From Bacillus sp. V3-13 (GTDB lineage: Bacteria; Bacillota; Bacilli; Bacillales; Cytobacillaceae), in assembly GCF_002860165.1 (NCBI RefSeq), contig NZ_PGUZ01000022.1, forward strand, positions 44,860 to 108,859: a stretch of 64,000 nt of DNA. Reading direction: 5' to 3'. Positions 14,585 through 24,148 of the stretch are shown here, piece after piece. The first letter of the stretch is position 1; every line of letters begins with the position of its first letter. A program made the translations under genes and the position numbers. Below the pieces are notes generated by a model. That model was not told where the DNA came from and did no database searches. It saw nothing but the letters and a program-made list of their open reading frames with translations.

Positions 14585-17218
14585 TTATTTTGCATCAAAC
14601 CAGGTCGGTCCGTAAGCATAATCGACTTTAAGCGGAACCTTTAATTCTACGGCATTTTCCATTACTTCCGGCACAATCTTCTTCAGCCGGTCGATTTCGT
14701 CTTTTGGCGCTTCAAAAATTAATTCATCATGGACCTGGAGAAGCAATCTCGTTTTCAGCCCTTCTTCTTTTAAACGGGCGGCCATGTCAATCATTGCTTT
14801 TTTAATAATATCAGCAGCACTTCCCTGGATCGGCGTGTTCATCGCTGTCCGTTCCGCAAAGCTGCGCAAATTAAAGTTGCGGCTCGTAATTTCCGGGATA
14901 TACCTTCTGCGCTGAAGCAAGGTTGAAACATACCCTTTTTGCTTCGCTTCCTTGACGATATCTTCCATATATTCTTTAACACCGGGATAGCTCTCAAGAT
15001 AGCGTTCAATAAATTTTCCGGCTTCTTTCCGGGTAATCCCCAGGCTTTGCGATAAACCGTAATCGCTGATTCCATAAACGATCCCGAAGTTGACCGCCTT
15101 CGCATGGCGGCGCATATTCGCTGTGACTTCATCGGCGCTGACATGGAAAACCTGCATCGCCGTATTGGTATGAATATCAAGGTCTTCCTGAAAGGCCTCG
15201 ATCAATTTTTTATCACCGGAAATATGGGCAAGCACCCGCAGTTCGATTTGTGAATAATCAGCAGCGAATATAACCCAATCGGGCTCCGATGGAACGAACG
15301 CCTGACGGATTTTCCTGCCCTCTTCAAGCCGGATCGGAATATTTTGCAGGTTCGGATCCGTCGAACTGAGCCTGCCCGTTTGCGTAAGCGCCTGGTTAAA
15401 GCGGGTATGAACCTTCTCCGTCCGCGGATCGACAACCTTCAGCAGCCCTTCAATATATGTGGATTGAAGTTTGCCAAGCTGGCGGTAGTGGAGAATATCC
15501 CTGACGATTCCATGCTCGTGTTCCAATTTTTCCAACACATCGGCCGAAGTTGAATAACCTGTCTTTGTTTTCTTAATGGCAGGCAGTCCGAGCTTTTCAA
15601 ATAAAATGACACCAAGCTGTTTTGGAGAGTTAATGTTAAAAGCTTCGCCCGCCTGTTCGTGGATACGCTCTTCTATTTCTTTCAGCCTGATCGTTAGTTC
15701 GGTACCCATCGTACGGAGCCTTTCAAGGTCAACCTTTACACCTTGTGACTCCATATCGGCAAGAATCAGCGACAATGGCAGCTCCAAATCGGTGAACAGC
15801 TCATACTGCTGGTTATCCTTTAATTCCGCGGTTAATTTTTTCTCAAGAGCTTCCATCGCTTCGGCTTTGCGGACCAGATGTTCGCCAAGCTTCTCTTCGG
15901 CTGGAATTCTCCGTTTCGCTCCTTTGCCGTAGAAGGATTCATCAGACTGCACATTTTTTATTCCGTAGCGGTGGGCAATCGTTGCAATATCATCGATGGG
16001 CTCTGCCGGGTTAATAATGTAGGAGCCAAGCAAAATATCAAATATAACACCCTTCAGGTGAATATTATGGTGGCGAAGCGCGACTTCAGAGCGTTTTGTA
16101 TCATAGACCGTTTTCTGTTTGCTCTCATCCTCAGCCCATTTTTTAAAAGCTTCCGAACGTAAAGCTGTTTCGGTTGGGATAAAATACTTGCCTTTTTCAC
16201 TGACAACGGAAAAGCCGATAATATCTGCATAATGGTAATTATCCTCAAGGATCTCAACATAAAACGAGGTTTCATAGGCGAACATTCCGTCTGTCACTTC
16301 TTGAGCTACTGTATATTCAATCTTTTCAAGCTTTGCATCTTCCGTTGCTTCCGTATCTGCGCCGAGCTTGTCCAGCAGCGAATTAAAACCAAGCTCTTTA
16401 AAGATTTTAATCACTTTCTCCCGCTGGTAACCTTCATATTCCGCTTCAGCAATCTTGATCTCAACTGGTGCTTCGGTTGTGATTGTAGCCAGCTTTTTGC
16501 TCATTAATGCTTGATCTTTAAATTCCTCGAGCTTTTCCTTCAACTTTTTTCCGTTTACCTGGTCAATCGAGTTAAGCAGATTCTCCAGCGTCTCAAATTC
16601 CGCGAGAAGCTTGATCGCTGTTTTTTCGCCGATGCCCGGAACACCCGGAATATTATCGGAGCTGTCGCCCATTAAGCCTTTCATGTCAATGATTTGCCCG
16701 GGGGTAAGCCCGTATTTCTCTTTTATGTGGTCAGGCGTATACGCTTCAATATCGGTAATTCCTTTGCGGGTAATATTAACGGTCGTCCGTTCCGAGCTCA
16801 GCTGGGTCAAGTCTTTATCCCCGGAAATGACTTTAACGGAATAGCCCTCTTTTTCAGCTTCCTTTGAAAGAGTGCCAATGATATCATCGGCTTCATAATT
16901 TTCAAGCTCATACGTTTTGATACTATAAGCATCAAGCAGCTCGCGGATAAACGGAAACTGTTCGGATAGTTCCGGCGGTGTTTTCTGCCTTCCGCCTTTA
17001 TATTCACTGAATGTTTGATGCCTGAACGTCGTTCTCCCGGCATCAAAGGCAACAAGGATATGCGAGGGCTTTTCATCCTCAAGGATTCTCATTAGCATCA
17101 TCGTAAAGCCGTATACCGCATTCGTATGGATCCCTTTATCATTATTCAATAATGGCAAGGCAAAAAATGCCCTGTAGGCAATACTGTTTCCATCAATTAA
17201 AACAAGCTTTTTTCCCAC
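14585..17218 (-). CDS. polA: DNA polymerase I
   Basis: 877 aa: N-terminal 5'-nuclease domain (1-290, with Y-E-A-D-D-I-I-G and G-D-K-D), central 3'-5' exonuclease fold that lacks the usual D-x-E metal ligands (the first motif reads Y-V-E-I), and family A polymerase domain (motif A D-Y-S-Q-I-E-L-R, motif C V-H-D-E). As in other Bacillus, proofreading is expected to be inactive. It starts with GTG at 17218, seven bases after AAGGAGG. First gene of polA-mutM-ytaF-coaE. Confidence 0.98.
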   Translation of the reverse strand: MGKKLVLIDGNSIAYRAFFALPLLNNDKGIHTNAVYGFTMMLMRILEDEKPSHILVAFDAGRTTFRHQTFSEYKGGRQKTPPELSEQFPFIRELLDAYSIKTYELENYEADDIIGTLSKEAEKEGYSVKVISGDKDLTQLSSERTTVNITRKGITDIEAYTPDHIKEKYGLTPGQIIDMKGLMGDSSDNIPGVPGIGEKTAIKLLAEFETLENLLNSIDQVNGKKLKEKLEEFKDQALMSKKLATITTEAPVEIKIAEAEYEGYQREKVIKIFKELGFNSLLDKLGADTEATEDAKLEKIEYTVAQEVTDGMFAYETSFYVEILEDNYHYADIIGFSVVSEKGKYFIPTETALRSEAFKKWAEDESKQKTVYDTKRSEVALRHHNIHLKGVIFDILLGSYIINPAEPIDDIATIAHRYGIKNVQSDESFYGKGAKRRIPAEEKLGEHLVRKAEAMEALEKKLTAELKDNQQYELFTDLELPLSLILADMESQGVKVDLERLRTMGTELTIRLKEIEERIHEQAGEAFNINSPKQLGVILFEKLGLPAIKKTKTGYSTSADVLEKLEHEHGIVRDILHYRQLGKLQSTYIEGLLKVVDPRTEKVHTRFNQALTQTGRLSSTDPNLQNIPIRLEEGRKIRQAFVPSEPDWVIFAADYSQIELRVLAHISGDKKLIEAFQEDLDIHTNTAMQVFHVSADEVTANMRRHAKAVNFGIVYGISDYGLSQSLGITRKEAGKFIERYLESYPGVKEYMEDIVKEAKQKGYVSTLLQRRRYIPEITSRNFNLRSFAERTAMNTPIQGSAADIIKKAMIDMAARLKEEGLKTRLLLQVHDELIFEAPKDEIDRLKKIVPEVMENAVELKVPLKVDYAYGPTWFDAK

Positions 17219-17310
17219 CGGAATTCCTCCTTGATTTCACAACATCATCTATATTTAAGAAAAGTGCCCAGGACACAGATAGTCTCGTCTCATAGCTTCT
17301 TATTAAATAT

Positions 17311-17372
17311 TAAAAACCGCTATTTCCCTTCTTTATTCTATCACGAGTAGAATCAGAAAGGGAAATAACGGT
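17311..17372 (-). terminator. hflC terminator
   Basis: A long imperfect hairpin (about 17316-17372, outer 15 bp almost perfect) followed by five U residues on the minus strand, 40 nt after the hflC stop codon. Confidence 0.85.
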
Positions 17373-17413
17373 CATTGACGCATTATCCTGCTAAATGCGG
17401 ACATGTATATCGA

Positions 17414-18349
17414 TTACTGTGTGTTGCCCGTTAATAAGCTTGCATATGGAGAATTAGACGGAAGCACGATCACCGTTTCGCCGTTAATTGTTTTCTTGTA
17501 TGATTCGAGTGTTCTGAACAACGAATAAAAATCCGGATCTTTTGAGAAGGACTGATTATACACCTTTGCCGCTTCCGACTCTCCTTCTGCACGAATCGTT
17601 TCTGCATCAGCCTGGGCTTTCGCCAGCATTTCCTTCACTTTTCTGTCTGTTTCCGCCTCAACCCGATTCTTTTCGGCATCCCCCATTGAGAGATATTGCT
17701 GGGCAGTTGACTGCCGTTCGGAAATCATCCGCGTGTAAACCGATTCTTCGTTTTCGGCCGGTAAATCCGTTCTCTTTATTCGTACGTCTGTCACTTTAAT
17801 TCCATAATTTACATTGGCAAGCAGCTCATTGACTTTGTCGGTGACCCGGTCATTTAATGAACCGCGCGAAGATTTTTCATCGTTAATGATCTCATCATAA
17901 TTGAGCTGGCCAAGCTCTGTACGAACGACTGAGTAGATGAACTCTTCCATCCTCGATTCCGCATTGATAACCGATCTGGCATTGGCAATCATTTTTTTTG
18001 GATCACTGATTCTCCAGACTGCATAATTATCAATGAGCATTCTCTTTTTATCTTTCGTATTGATTTCAGCCTCAGAAACATCGTATGTCATTTGGTGTTT
18101 TGGAAGGGTTGTAACACTTTGGACAAAAGGAATTTTATAGTTTAATCCCGGCTCGCTTTCAATCCTGACAACCTCTCCAAACTGGCGGACAACCTTATAC
18201 TCGCCTTCCTTAACGATGAACAGGTTTGTAAAAATAAAGACTAAAACAAAGATAACAATGATGAAGAATATACCAACTTTAATATAATTTCGCCATTGGA
18301 AACCGTTTGCGAACCGTTCCTTCATGTTAATCACTTTTCGATCAGCCAT
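17414..18349 (-). CDS. hflC: Protease modulator HflC
   Basis: 311 aa. An N-terminal membrane anchor (about residues 23-45) is followed by an SPFH/band 7 domain and a C-terminal helical region with an A-x-A-Q-A-x-A stretch. HflC and HflK form a membrane complex that modulates FtsH; the exact role in Bacillus is less studied. The start M-A-D-R-K-V-I at 18349 overlaps the hflK stop by 8 nt and has a GGAGG upstream. The frame is open further into hflK, but that part is not family sequence. Confidence 0.93.
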   Translation of the reverse strand: MADRKVINMKERFANGFQWRNYIKVGIFFIIVIFVLVFIFTNLFIVKEGEYKVVRQFGEVVRIESEPGLNYKIPFVQSVTTLPKHQMTYDVSEAEINTKDKKRMLIDNYAVWRISDPKKMIANARSVINAESRMEEFIYSVVRTELGQLNYDEIINDEKSSRGSLNDRVTDKVNELLANVNYGIKVTDVRIKRTDLPAENEESVYTRMISERQSTAQQYLSMGDAEKNRVEAETDRKVKEMLAKAQADAETIRAEGESEAAKVYNQSFSKDPDFYSLFRTLESYKKTINGETVIVLPSNSPYASLLTGNTQ

Positions 18350-19319
18350 TATTCCCGCCCCCTTCCTGTTTCTTTTCGGCTTGAACCTTCGGCTGTTCTG
18401 TTTCAAGCGGCCTGATCGGGAAATACTTCATCGTATTGCCATCATCATTCATAATGTAGATTTCCGCTCCAGGCAAAACTTTCTCAAGCGTTTCGAGCAC
18501 AAGGCGCTCTCGTGTGATATCCTGGTTGTTTTGGTATTGATCATAAAGCTTATCAAATACAGCTACTTCCCCGCGCGCCCGTTCAATTCTTTCGGTTTTA
18601 TCGCCCTGCGCTCTGGAAAGCAGGGCATCTCTTTCCCCTTCAGCTTCATTCGTGCGCTGATTCTCATACTTTTTTGCCTCATTGATTTTTGTATTCATCG
18701 TCTCACGGGCACTTGTGACATCTGTAAATGCCTTGCGGACTTCTTTATTTGGGAGTTCGACATCCTGAAGCTTCACACCCAATACAGAAATGCCAATATC
18801 ATACTTTTCAATTAGGGTCGCCAGCAGTTCTCTGACTTGCGCCTCAATTTCTGCTTTTCCCGATGTTAAGGCATCATCAATTTTCGAGCTTCCTATGATG
18901 CTTCTTAACGATGCAGAGGTCGTATCATAGAGGATTTCTTGCGGATCTTCGGCATTATACAAATACTTGGCAGGGTCAGTAATTTTCCAGTTCACAACCA
19001 TGTCTGCCAATACGATATTTTCGTCCCCTGTAATCATTTTTGTCTCATCCGGAAATTCTTTTATCTCTCCATCTTTTTCTTCATAGCCAAATTGAAGGCT
19101 GAATGTTTCTTTCGAAAGTTTTTCGACACTTTGAATCGGCCAGGGCAGCTTAAAATGCAGACCAGATTCGTCGATTGCTTCCTCGACTTTCCCAAATGTA
19201 AGAATAACAGCCTGGTCGGACTCATCAACTGTATACCAGGTAGTAAAACCAACAATGCTTAACACAATCACAAGCAGAACGAGGCCGGAAATCGTGTAAA
19301 TTCTTTTCAGGCTAATCAT
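18342..19319 (-). CDS. hflK: FtsH protease activity modulator HflK
   Basis: 325 aa with an N-terminal membrane helix (about 8-28), an SPFH/band 7 domain, and a charged C-terminal helix with a glycine-rich end (G-G-G-N-N-G). It partners HflC in a membrane complex around FtsH. ATG 19319 follows GGGAGG; the longer open frame upstream runs into the phoR terminator. The hflK-hflC pair lies between phoR and polA, where the B. subtilis 168 map, as I recall it, has no such pair, so this is an added module relative to that species. Confidence 0.93.
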   Translation of the reverse strand: MISLKRIYTISGLVLLVIVLSIVGFTTWYTVDESDQAVILTFGKVEEAIDESGLHFKLPWPIQSVEKLSKETFSLQFGYEEKDGEIKEFPDETKMITGDENIVLADMVVNWKITDPAKYLYNAEDPQEILYDTTSASLRSIIGSSKIDDALTSGKAEIEAQVRELLATLIEKYDIGISVLGVKLQDVELPNKEVRKAFTDVTSARETMNTKINEAKKYENQRTNEAEGERDALLSRAQGDKTERIERARGEVAVFDKLYDQYQNNQDITRERLVLETLEKVLPGAEIYIMNDDGNTMKYFPIRPLETEQPKVQAEKKQEGGGNNG

Positions 19320-19430
19320 TTCCCCTGCTCCCTCCCAAAATCTTTTCTCTTTTCTTTGTAATACGGGAAACAAGACGAAAGGTTTCAAAAAATAATTGGC
19401 AGCTCCGGACTTATAAAGTTTCACAAAATA

Positions 19431-19462
19431 GAAAAAGACGAAAGCGGGGTCTGCTTTCGTCT
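19431..19462 (-). terminator. phoPR terminator
   Basis: A 10-bp perfect stem (19436-19445 / 19453-19462) followed by a run of five U residues on the minus strand, between the phoR stop and the hflK start. Confidence 0.8.
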
Positions 19463-19576
19463 CTCTCACTTGGCTCCTTGGATGAAGGGGTTTTTCAAAT
19501 ATGATTGTAACAGCGCAATGTTAAGAAAAAATAAACACTATGTTAAAGTACTGTAAACTTCATCCAATCCGGCAAA

Positions 19577-21343
19577 TTATTTATTTAACCGTTTTAAAAG
19601 TTCAATTGTAAATTCTGTCCCTTTACCGACGTCACTCCTGACAAAAATGCTGCCTTTATGCGCTTCGATAAGGTGTTTAACAATCGCAAGACCCAGGCCG
19701 GTACCGCCTGAATTCCGGCTTCTTGCTTTGTCAACCCGGTAAAAGCGTTCAAAGATGCGCGGAATTTCTTCTTTTTTGATTCCAATCCCGGTATCCTTAA
19801 TCTGCACCGTGACCGTTTCCTCTGCGTCCTTGACAGAAACGGTGACATTACCACCCTCGGGAGTATAGGTGATCGAGTTATTGATTACATTGATGAACAC
19901 TTGCTTCAATCGGTATTGATCTCCTTCAATCTCGAGCTCTTCTTCAGGAACTTCAAGGTTCAAAGCAATATTCTTTTCCTTCGCTTTTCCTTCTAAAATA
20001 GCAAAGACTTCATCTAATGTTGAAATGAGATCGAGAGGCTGAACATTTAAAACAAAGCCCTCTTTCTCCGTTTTCGATAAGTCGAGTAAATCCTGAATCA
20101 GCGACTGGAGCCTGTCGCTTTCTTTTAAAATAATATTCAAAAAGGCTTCAAGCGTGTCTCTGTCGTTCATGGCTCCGTCCAAAAGCGTTTCTGAAAAACC
20201 TTTGATCGAAGTAATCGGTGTTTTTAATTCATGCGAAACGTTGGCGACGAAATCCTTTCTCATTATCTCGAGCTTTTTCAATTCTGTAATATCATGAAAA
20301 ACAAGCAAAATCCCTTTCCAAACATCGTTCGTTCCGATGATCGGCGCTCCATATACCTCAAAGTGACGCCTCTCAATTGAGAGGGGGATGAGCATTTGCT
20401 TTTTCACTCTTTGCTCAGTCATAAAAATTTCTTCAACCAGCTTTGAAATTTGTTTATGTTCAATCACTTCGTAATAGAGCTGGTACAAATATTTGGAAGG
20501 ATCAACATTAAAAATCTCTTTGTAGGTACGGTTTATCATGTTGATATAGCCACGGCTGTCAATCAGAATCATGCCGCTGCCCATATTTTCAATTAATGTT
20601 GTCAGCCTGTCCTGCTGCATTTCCTGGGCTTTCATCATATCCTGAAGATTTCGGGCCAGCACATTAATGGATGCGCTGAGCATGCCCGTTTCATCAATGT
20701 GGTCTTCATATGTGCGGGCCCGGTAATTCCCTTTTGCGAGTTCAATCGCAACATTGGTTGCCGCCTCAACCGGCTTCGTGTAGCGGGTCGTAATTCTGAT
20801 TCCGAGCAAAATAATCACAAACAGGGAGATCCCAAGGCTGACGATTAACAGCCACCAAATTTGCGTATATGCTTTTTTCAACTCATCCATTTTTGTACTT
20901 AAAAACAGATAGCCCTGCTGCTTCCCATCTTGCACGATTGGCTTCCAATAATAATGGACGTCATAGTCCCGGCCCAATTCATAACCTGCCGCTTCATCTT
21001 CACTGTCATCGACAATTTTGCGGATAATCTCGTCATGTCTTGTCACTTTTGCATTACTTAGTTCTCCGCTATCAAAAAGAATGTCGCCTTCCAAATTAGC
21101 AAACGTCACGCGCGCATCAAGCATATCGGCAATTGACAGGAATCTTTCCTGGCTGAATGCGGCAATTCCCCCGCTATCCTCAATGTATATCGAGACAAGC
21201 TCGCTTTCTTTTTCAAGTCTTTCGTTAAAAGAATTTAAGTAATAGTTTTTAAATAATTGTCCAAGCAAAAGCCCCAGTCCAAGCAATACAGCCATAATTA
21301 ACGTAATAAGTGCAAAAAGGAGCCTCGTCCGAAATCTTGTCAT
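19577..21343 (-). CDS. phoR: Phosphate-sensing histidine kinase PhoR
   Basis: 588 aa. Two membrane helices (about 8-30 and 162-182) bracket an extracytoplasmic PAS-like domain. Then come HAMP, a PAS domain (about 245-350), HisKA with the phosphorylated His371 in N-V-S-H-E-L-K-T-P, and an HATPase with N, G1 (D-T-G-I-G-I) and G2 (G-G-T-G-L-G-L) boxes. It phosphorylates PhoP under phosphate limitation. Its ATG overlaps the phoP stop by 4 nt, giving translational coupling. Position between phoP and polA is conserved in Bacillus. Confidence 0.95.
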   Translation of the reverse strand: MTRFRTRLLFALITLIMAVLLGLGLLLGQLFKNYYLNSFNERLEKESELVSIYIEDSGGIAAFSQERFLSIADMLDARVTFANLEGDILFDSGELSNAKVTRHDEIIRKIVDDSEDEAAGYELGRDYDVHYYWKPIVQDGKQQGYLFLSTKMDELKKAYTQIWWLLIVSLGISLFVIILLGIRITTRYTKPVEAATNVAIELAKGNYRARTYEDHIDETGMLSASINVLARNLQDMMKAQEMQQDRLTTLIENMGSGMILIDSRGYINMINRTYKEIFNVDPSKYLYQLYYEVIEHKQISKLVEEIFMTEQRVKKQMLIPLSIERRHFEVYGAPIIGTNDVWKGILLVFHDITELKKLEIMRKDFVANVSHELKTPITSIKGFSETLLDGAMNDRDTLEAFLNIILKESDRLQSLIQDLLDLSKTEKEGFVLNVQPLDLISTLDEVFAILEGKAKEKNIALNLEVPEEELEIEGDQYRLKQVFINVINNSITYTPEGGNVTVSVKDAEETVTVQIKDTGIGIKKEEIPRIFERFYRVDKARSRNSGGTGLGLAIVKHLIEAHKGSIFVRSDVGKGTEFTIELLKRLNK

Positions 21344-22056
21344 TCCCCTTTAGGTTCCTCCAGTTTATAACCGAGGCCGCGAATCGTCTTAATATAGACC
21401 GGTTTTTTTGTATTCGGTTCAATTTTTTCACGGAGATGGCTGATGTGCACGTCGACGATTCTTGTATCGCCGGCAAAATCATAATTCCAAACAGCGCTTA
21501 AAAGCTGGTCACGGGTTAACACCCTGCCCTTATGCCTGGCCAGGTACAACAACAATTCAAATTCCTTCGGTGTCAGTTCTATTTGCTCTTCGCCAAAATA
21601 CGCTTCATAATGCTCAGGATATATTTTGATTTCCGCAATTTTAAGCGCGTCCGATTCTTCGTGCCCGGTTTCTTTTGCTTCTGCTTGGAACTGCGATCTT
21701 CTTAAAATCGCTTTAACCCTGGCAATCACTTCGCGCGGGCTGAAAGGCTTGGTCATATAATCGTCTGCCCCTAATTCGAGGCCGAGGACTTTATCAAATT
21801 CATCGTCCTTTGCCGTCAGCATTAAAATGGGCGTCATTACCTTTTGCTGCCTTAGCTGTTTGCAGACTTCGATGCCATCAAGCTTCGGAAGCATTAAATC
21901 AAGAATGATCAGGTCGGGTTCTTCAAGCAGGGCAAGGTCTTTCCCTTCCTCGCCATCCATGGCCGTAACAACCTCGAACCCAGCCTGCTCCAAATTATAT
22001 TGAAGCAATGTTACAATCGATTGTTCATCATCGACAACCAGCACTTTTTTGTCCAT
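21340..22056 (-). CDS. phoP: Phosphate response regulator PhoP
   Basis: 238 aa, OmpR/PhoB class. The receiver domain has the acidic pair D-D-E and the phosphoacceptor Asp53 in L-I-I-L-D-L-M-L-P. The C-terminal winged helix contains the family R-G-x-G-Y-K motif. It activates or represses the Pho regulon. ATG 22056 is preceded by GGAGG at 5 nt; the upstream in-frame ATG at 22074 has no ribosome site. First gene of phoPR. Confidence 0.96.
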   Translation of the reverse strand: MDKKVLVVDDEQSIVTLLQYNLEQAGFEVVTAMDGEEGKDLALLEEPDLIILDLMLPKLDGIEVCKQLRQQKVMTPILMLTAKDDEFDKVLGLELGADDYMTKPFSPREVIARVKAILRRSQFQAEAKETGHEESDALKIAEIKIYPEHYEAYFGEEQIELTPKEFELLLYLARHKGRVLTRDQLLSAVWNYDFAGDTRIVDVHISHLREKIEPNTKKPVYIKTIRGLGYKLEEPKGE

Positions 22057-22244
22057 AAAAGCCTCCGATATCATTAAATTACCCCATCTATTCCTTTAAT
22101 CCAGGATCCATACGTTTATTATAATATATTTTTCGCGCATAAGAGCAATTGATGTATTAAAGTGCACTAAGCCTGCGCTTAATTGCCCGGGAATGACGAT
22201 GCATGGGCGAACAGTCCGCCCACTTCAGCACGGCAATCTGTAAA

Positions 22245-22272
22245 CAAAAAATGAGATATGCGTTTGCATATC
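22245..22272 (-). terminator. Terminator of the MaoC-like gene
   Basis: A 7-bp stem (22255-22261 / 22266-22272) followed on the minus strand by a run of six U residues, 14 nt after the stop codon. A second hairpin (22204-22222) with no U-tract lies between it and phoP. Confidence 0.7.
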
Positions 22273-22285
22273 CCAAAGAAGATGA

Positions 22286-22762
22286 TCAAAAATTATCGAG
22301 CGCCTGCCCATCCATCGCTTCCGGTTCGTATGGAGGACAAACGAGAACGGAACCATTAATAACGGTTTCGCCTTGCTCATCCGTTGCGTGGACGGTGATT
22401 TGGACAGTACGGTTTTCCTTGTTTATGTTTGTCACTTCAAACAGAAATTGAACGGTTCCGTAATGATAAACCGGCTTTGTAAATTCAATCTCAGTTTTTA
22501 AAATATGGCTGCCGGGACCGGGTAAATATTTTGAAACAGCTGATGTTATAATACCCGTTAACATGATGCTCGGAACAATCGGTTTTTTATAAGGCGTTTG
22601 CGATGCGTAATCATGCTGGATATAAAGTGGATTTGCATCATTTGTTAACCCTAAAAAGAGCAGCAAATCTTTATCCTCAATTTTTTCTGTTAATGTCAGC
22701 TTTTCACCGACCGAAATCTCTTCGATTCTCCTGCCGAGTTTTCGCTTTTTTCCGAGTAACAT
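22286..22762 (-). CDS. MaoC-like (R)-enoyl hydratase/dehydratase
   Basis: 158 aa, a single hotdog domain. The hydratase 2 signature is seen as D-A-N-P-L-Y-x-x-H-D (about residues 42-51), with Asp and His as the likely catalytic pair. Related proteins hydrate short (R)-enoyl thioesters; the substrate here is unknown. ATG 22762 is preferred over GTG 22774, which sits on the GAGGGG. It is monocistronic, flanked by its own terminator and by repeat copy B, and lies between phoP and mdh where B. subtilis, as I recall it, has no gene. Confidence 0.75.
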   Translation of the reverse strand: MLLGKKRKLGRRIEEISVGEKLTLTEKIEDKDLLLFLGLTNDANPLYIQHDYASQTPYKKPIVPSIMLTGIITSAVSKYLPGPGSHILKTEIEFTKPVYHYGTVQFLFEVTNINKENRTVQITVHATDEQGETVINGSVLVCPPYEPEAMDGQALDNF

Positions 22763-22873
22763 TCGCCTGCGCACCCCTCTTTACATATTATCGTGAACAT
22801 AAAAGCAGACCTGGCCATTCTCATTGCCTCGAGTCTACTTTATTTATTCTAATACTATAACATGCTTGCCAGT

Positions 22874-23044
22874 TAAGAAAAGCGCAAGCGCCTTGGTCAG
22901 CCCCGACAAGCGCTGGAGGGCCTGACAGTGAAGTCGCTTTTTGACTTCATTGGCAGGACCGAAGCGACTCGAGGGGCTAGGCGCTGGAGCTGGACATCGA
23001 AACGCCCAACTATATTTAGAAACGTTTATACTTTCCTATAGCTT
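22874..23044 (+). repeat. Dispersed ~170-bp structured element, copy B
   Basis: Base-for-base identical to copy A at 10945-11115. Its right end runs directly into the U-tract of the mdh terminator, which lies on the opposite strand. No ORF. It fills most of the gap between the MaoC-like gene and mdh. Confidence 0.9.
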
Positions 23045-23074
23045 AAAAAAAATTCGGGGGAAGCCCCCGAATTT
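23045..23074 (-). terminator. mdh terminator
   Basis: An 11-bp GC-rich stem (23050-23060 / 23064-23074) with an eight-U tract on the minus strand, the U-tract adjoining repeat copy B. Confidence 0.9.
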
Positions 23075-23110
23075 AGTAACCCTTTTTCAAGAAGAGCCGG
23101 CAGAGCTTCT

Positions 23111-24049
23111 TTAAACGAGAACCGCCATAACATTGCGAACCGCTTCGGCTGATTTATCAAGCGCTGCCATTTCATCTGCAGTTAATTCAAGTTCGATTAC
23201 TTTTTCAAGGCCATTACCGCCAAGAATCGTCGGTACGCCGAGATAAATTCCGTCGTAACCATACTCTCCTTCAAGATAGGCAATCGAAGGGAGAATCCGG
23301 CGCTGGTCTTTAAGAATGGCTTCGCACATTTCAACGAGAGAAGCAGCCGGAGCGTAATAGGCGCTTCCATTGCCGAGCAGGTTGACAATTTCTCCGCCGC
23401 CTTTCCGCGTCCGCTCAACAATTGCATCAAGGCGCTCTTTCGGTATAAGCGTTTCCAAAGGAATGCCGCCTGCATAGGAATAGCGGACAAGCGGTACCAT
23501 TTCATCTCCATGTCCGCCAAGTACAAAACCAGTGATGTCTTTAACGGATACATTTAATTCCTGGGCGACAAATGTCCGGAACCGTGCTGAATCGAGAACT
23601 CCCGATTGGCCGATGACCCGGTTTTTAGGGAAGCCTGATTCTTTAAAAACGGTGTACGTCATTGCATCGACCGGATTTGTCAGAACAATAATTAAGCTGT
23701 CAGGTGAATATTTAACAATCTCCCGGGCAACACTTTTCATAATTTTTTGGTTTGTCTGGACCAAATCATCGCGGCTCATCCCCGGCTTCCGCGCGATACC
23801 TGCAGTGATGACGACAATATCGGAATCCTTGGTGTCCTCATAGCTGGAAGTGCCGGTAATATTTGCATCAAACCCTTGAATCGGGCTTGCCTCAAGCATA
23901 TCTAAAGCCTTCCCCTTAGTTGGATTTTCCATTTGCGGAATATCGACGAGCACAACATCCCCCAACTCCCTTTGCGCAAGCAAAAAGGCCGTTGTTGCAC
24001 CAGTAAATCCCCCACCAATTACAGAAATCTTTTTGCGTTTCAATGACAT
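23111..24049 (-). CDS. mdh: Malate dehydrogenase
   Basis: 312 aa, LDH-like type. NAD-binding G-G-G-F-T-G, active-site D-S-A-R-F-R and catalytic His in G-G-H-G-D-E-M-V. It oxidises malate to oxaloacetate in the TCA cycle. GGGGG eight bases upstream fixes ATG 24049; the 18 in-frame codons before it are not conserved. Third gene of citZ-icd-mdh, and followed by a strong terminator. Confidence 0.98.
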   Translation of the reverse strand: MSLKRKKISVIGGGFTGATTAFLLAQRELGDVVLVDIPQMENPTKGKALDMLEASPIQGFDANITGTSSYEDTKDSDIVVITAGIARKPGMSRDDLVQTNQKIMKSVAREIVKYSPDSLIIVLTNPVDAMTYTVFKESGFPKNRVIGQSGVLDSARFRTFVAQELNVSVKDITGFVLGGHGDEMVPLVRYSYAGGIPLETLIPKERLDAIVERTRKGGGEIVNLLGNGSAYYAPAASLVEMCEAILKDQRRILPSIAYLEGEYGYDGIYLGVPTILGGNGLEKVIELELTADEMAALDKSAEAVRNVMAVLV

Positions 24050-24106
24050 TGCAATTTCCCCCTTTGTTTTTGCTTGATCCCATTCCATTTGTTCATTGCG
24101 CAAGCG

Positions 24107-24131
24107 GCCGTTTGTTTAAGAAACAGCCGCC
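24107..24131 (-). other. Stem-loop between icd and mdh
   Basis: GCGGC...GCCGC stem enclosing a partly paired A/T-rich loop, without a U-tract. It may stabilise or mark a processing site of the citZ-icd-mdh transcript rather than terminate it. Confidence 0.4.
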
Positions 24132-24148
24132 CGGTTCATTTGTTGATG

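Noticed and set aside
22204..22222. Terminator for the MaoC-like gene
   Set aside because: A 6-bp stem without any U-tract; the hairpin at 22255-22272 is the better candidate.
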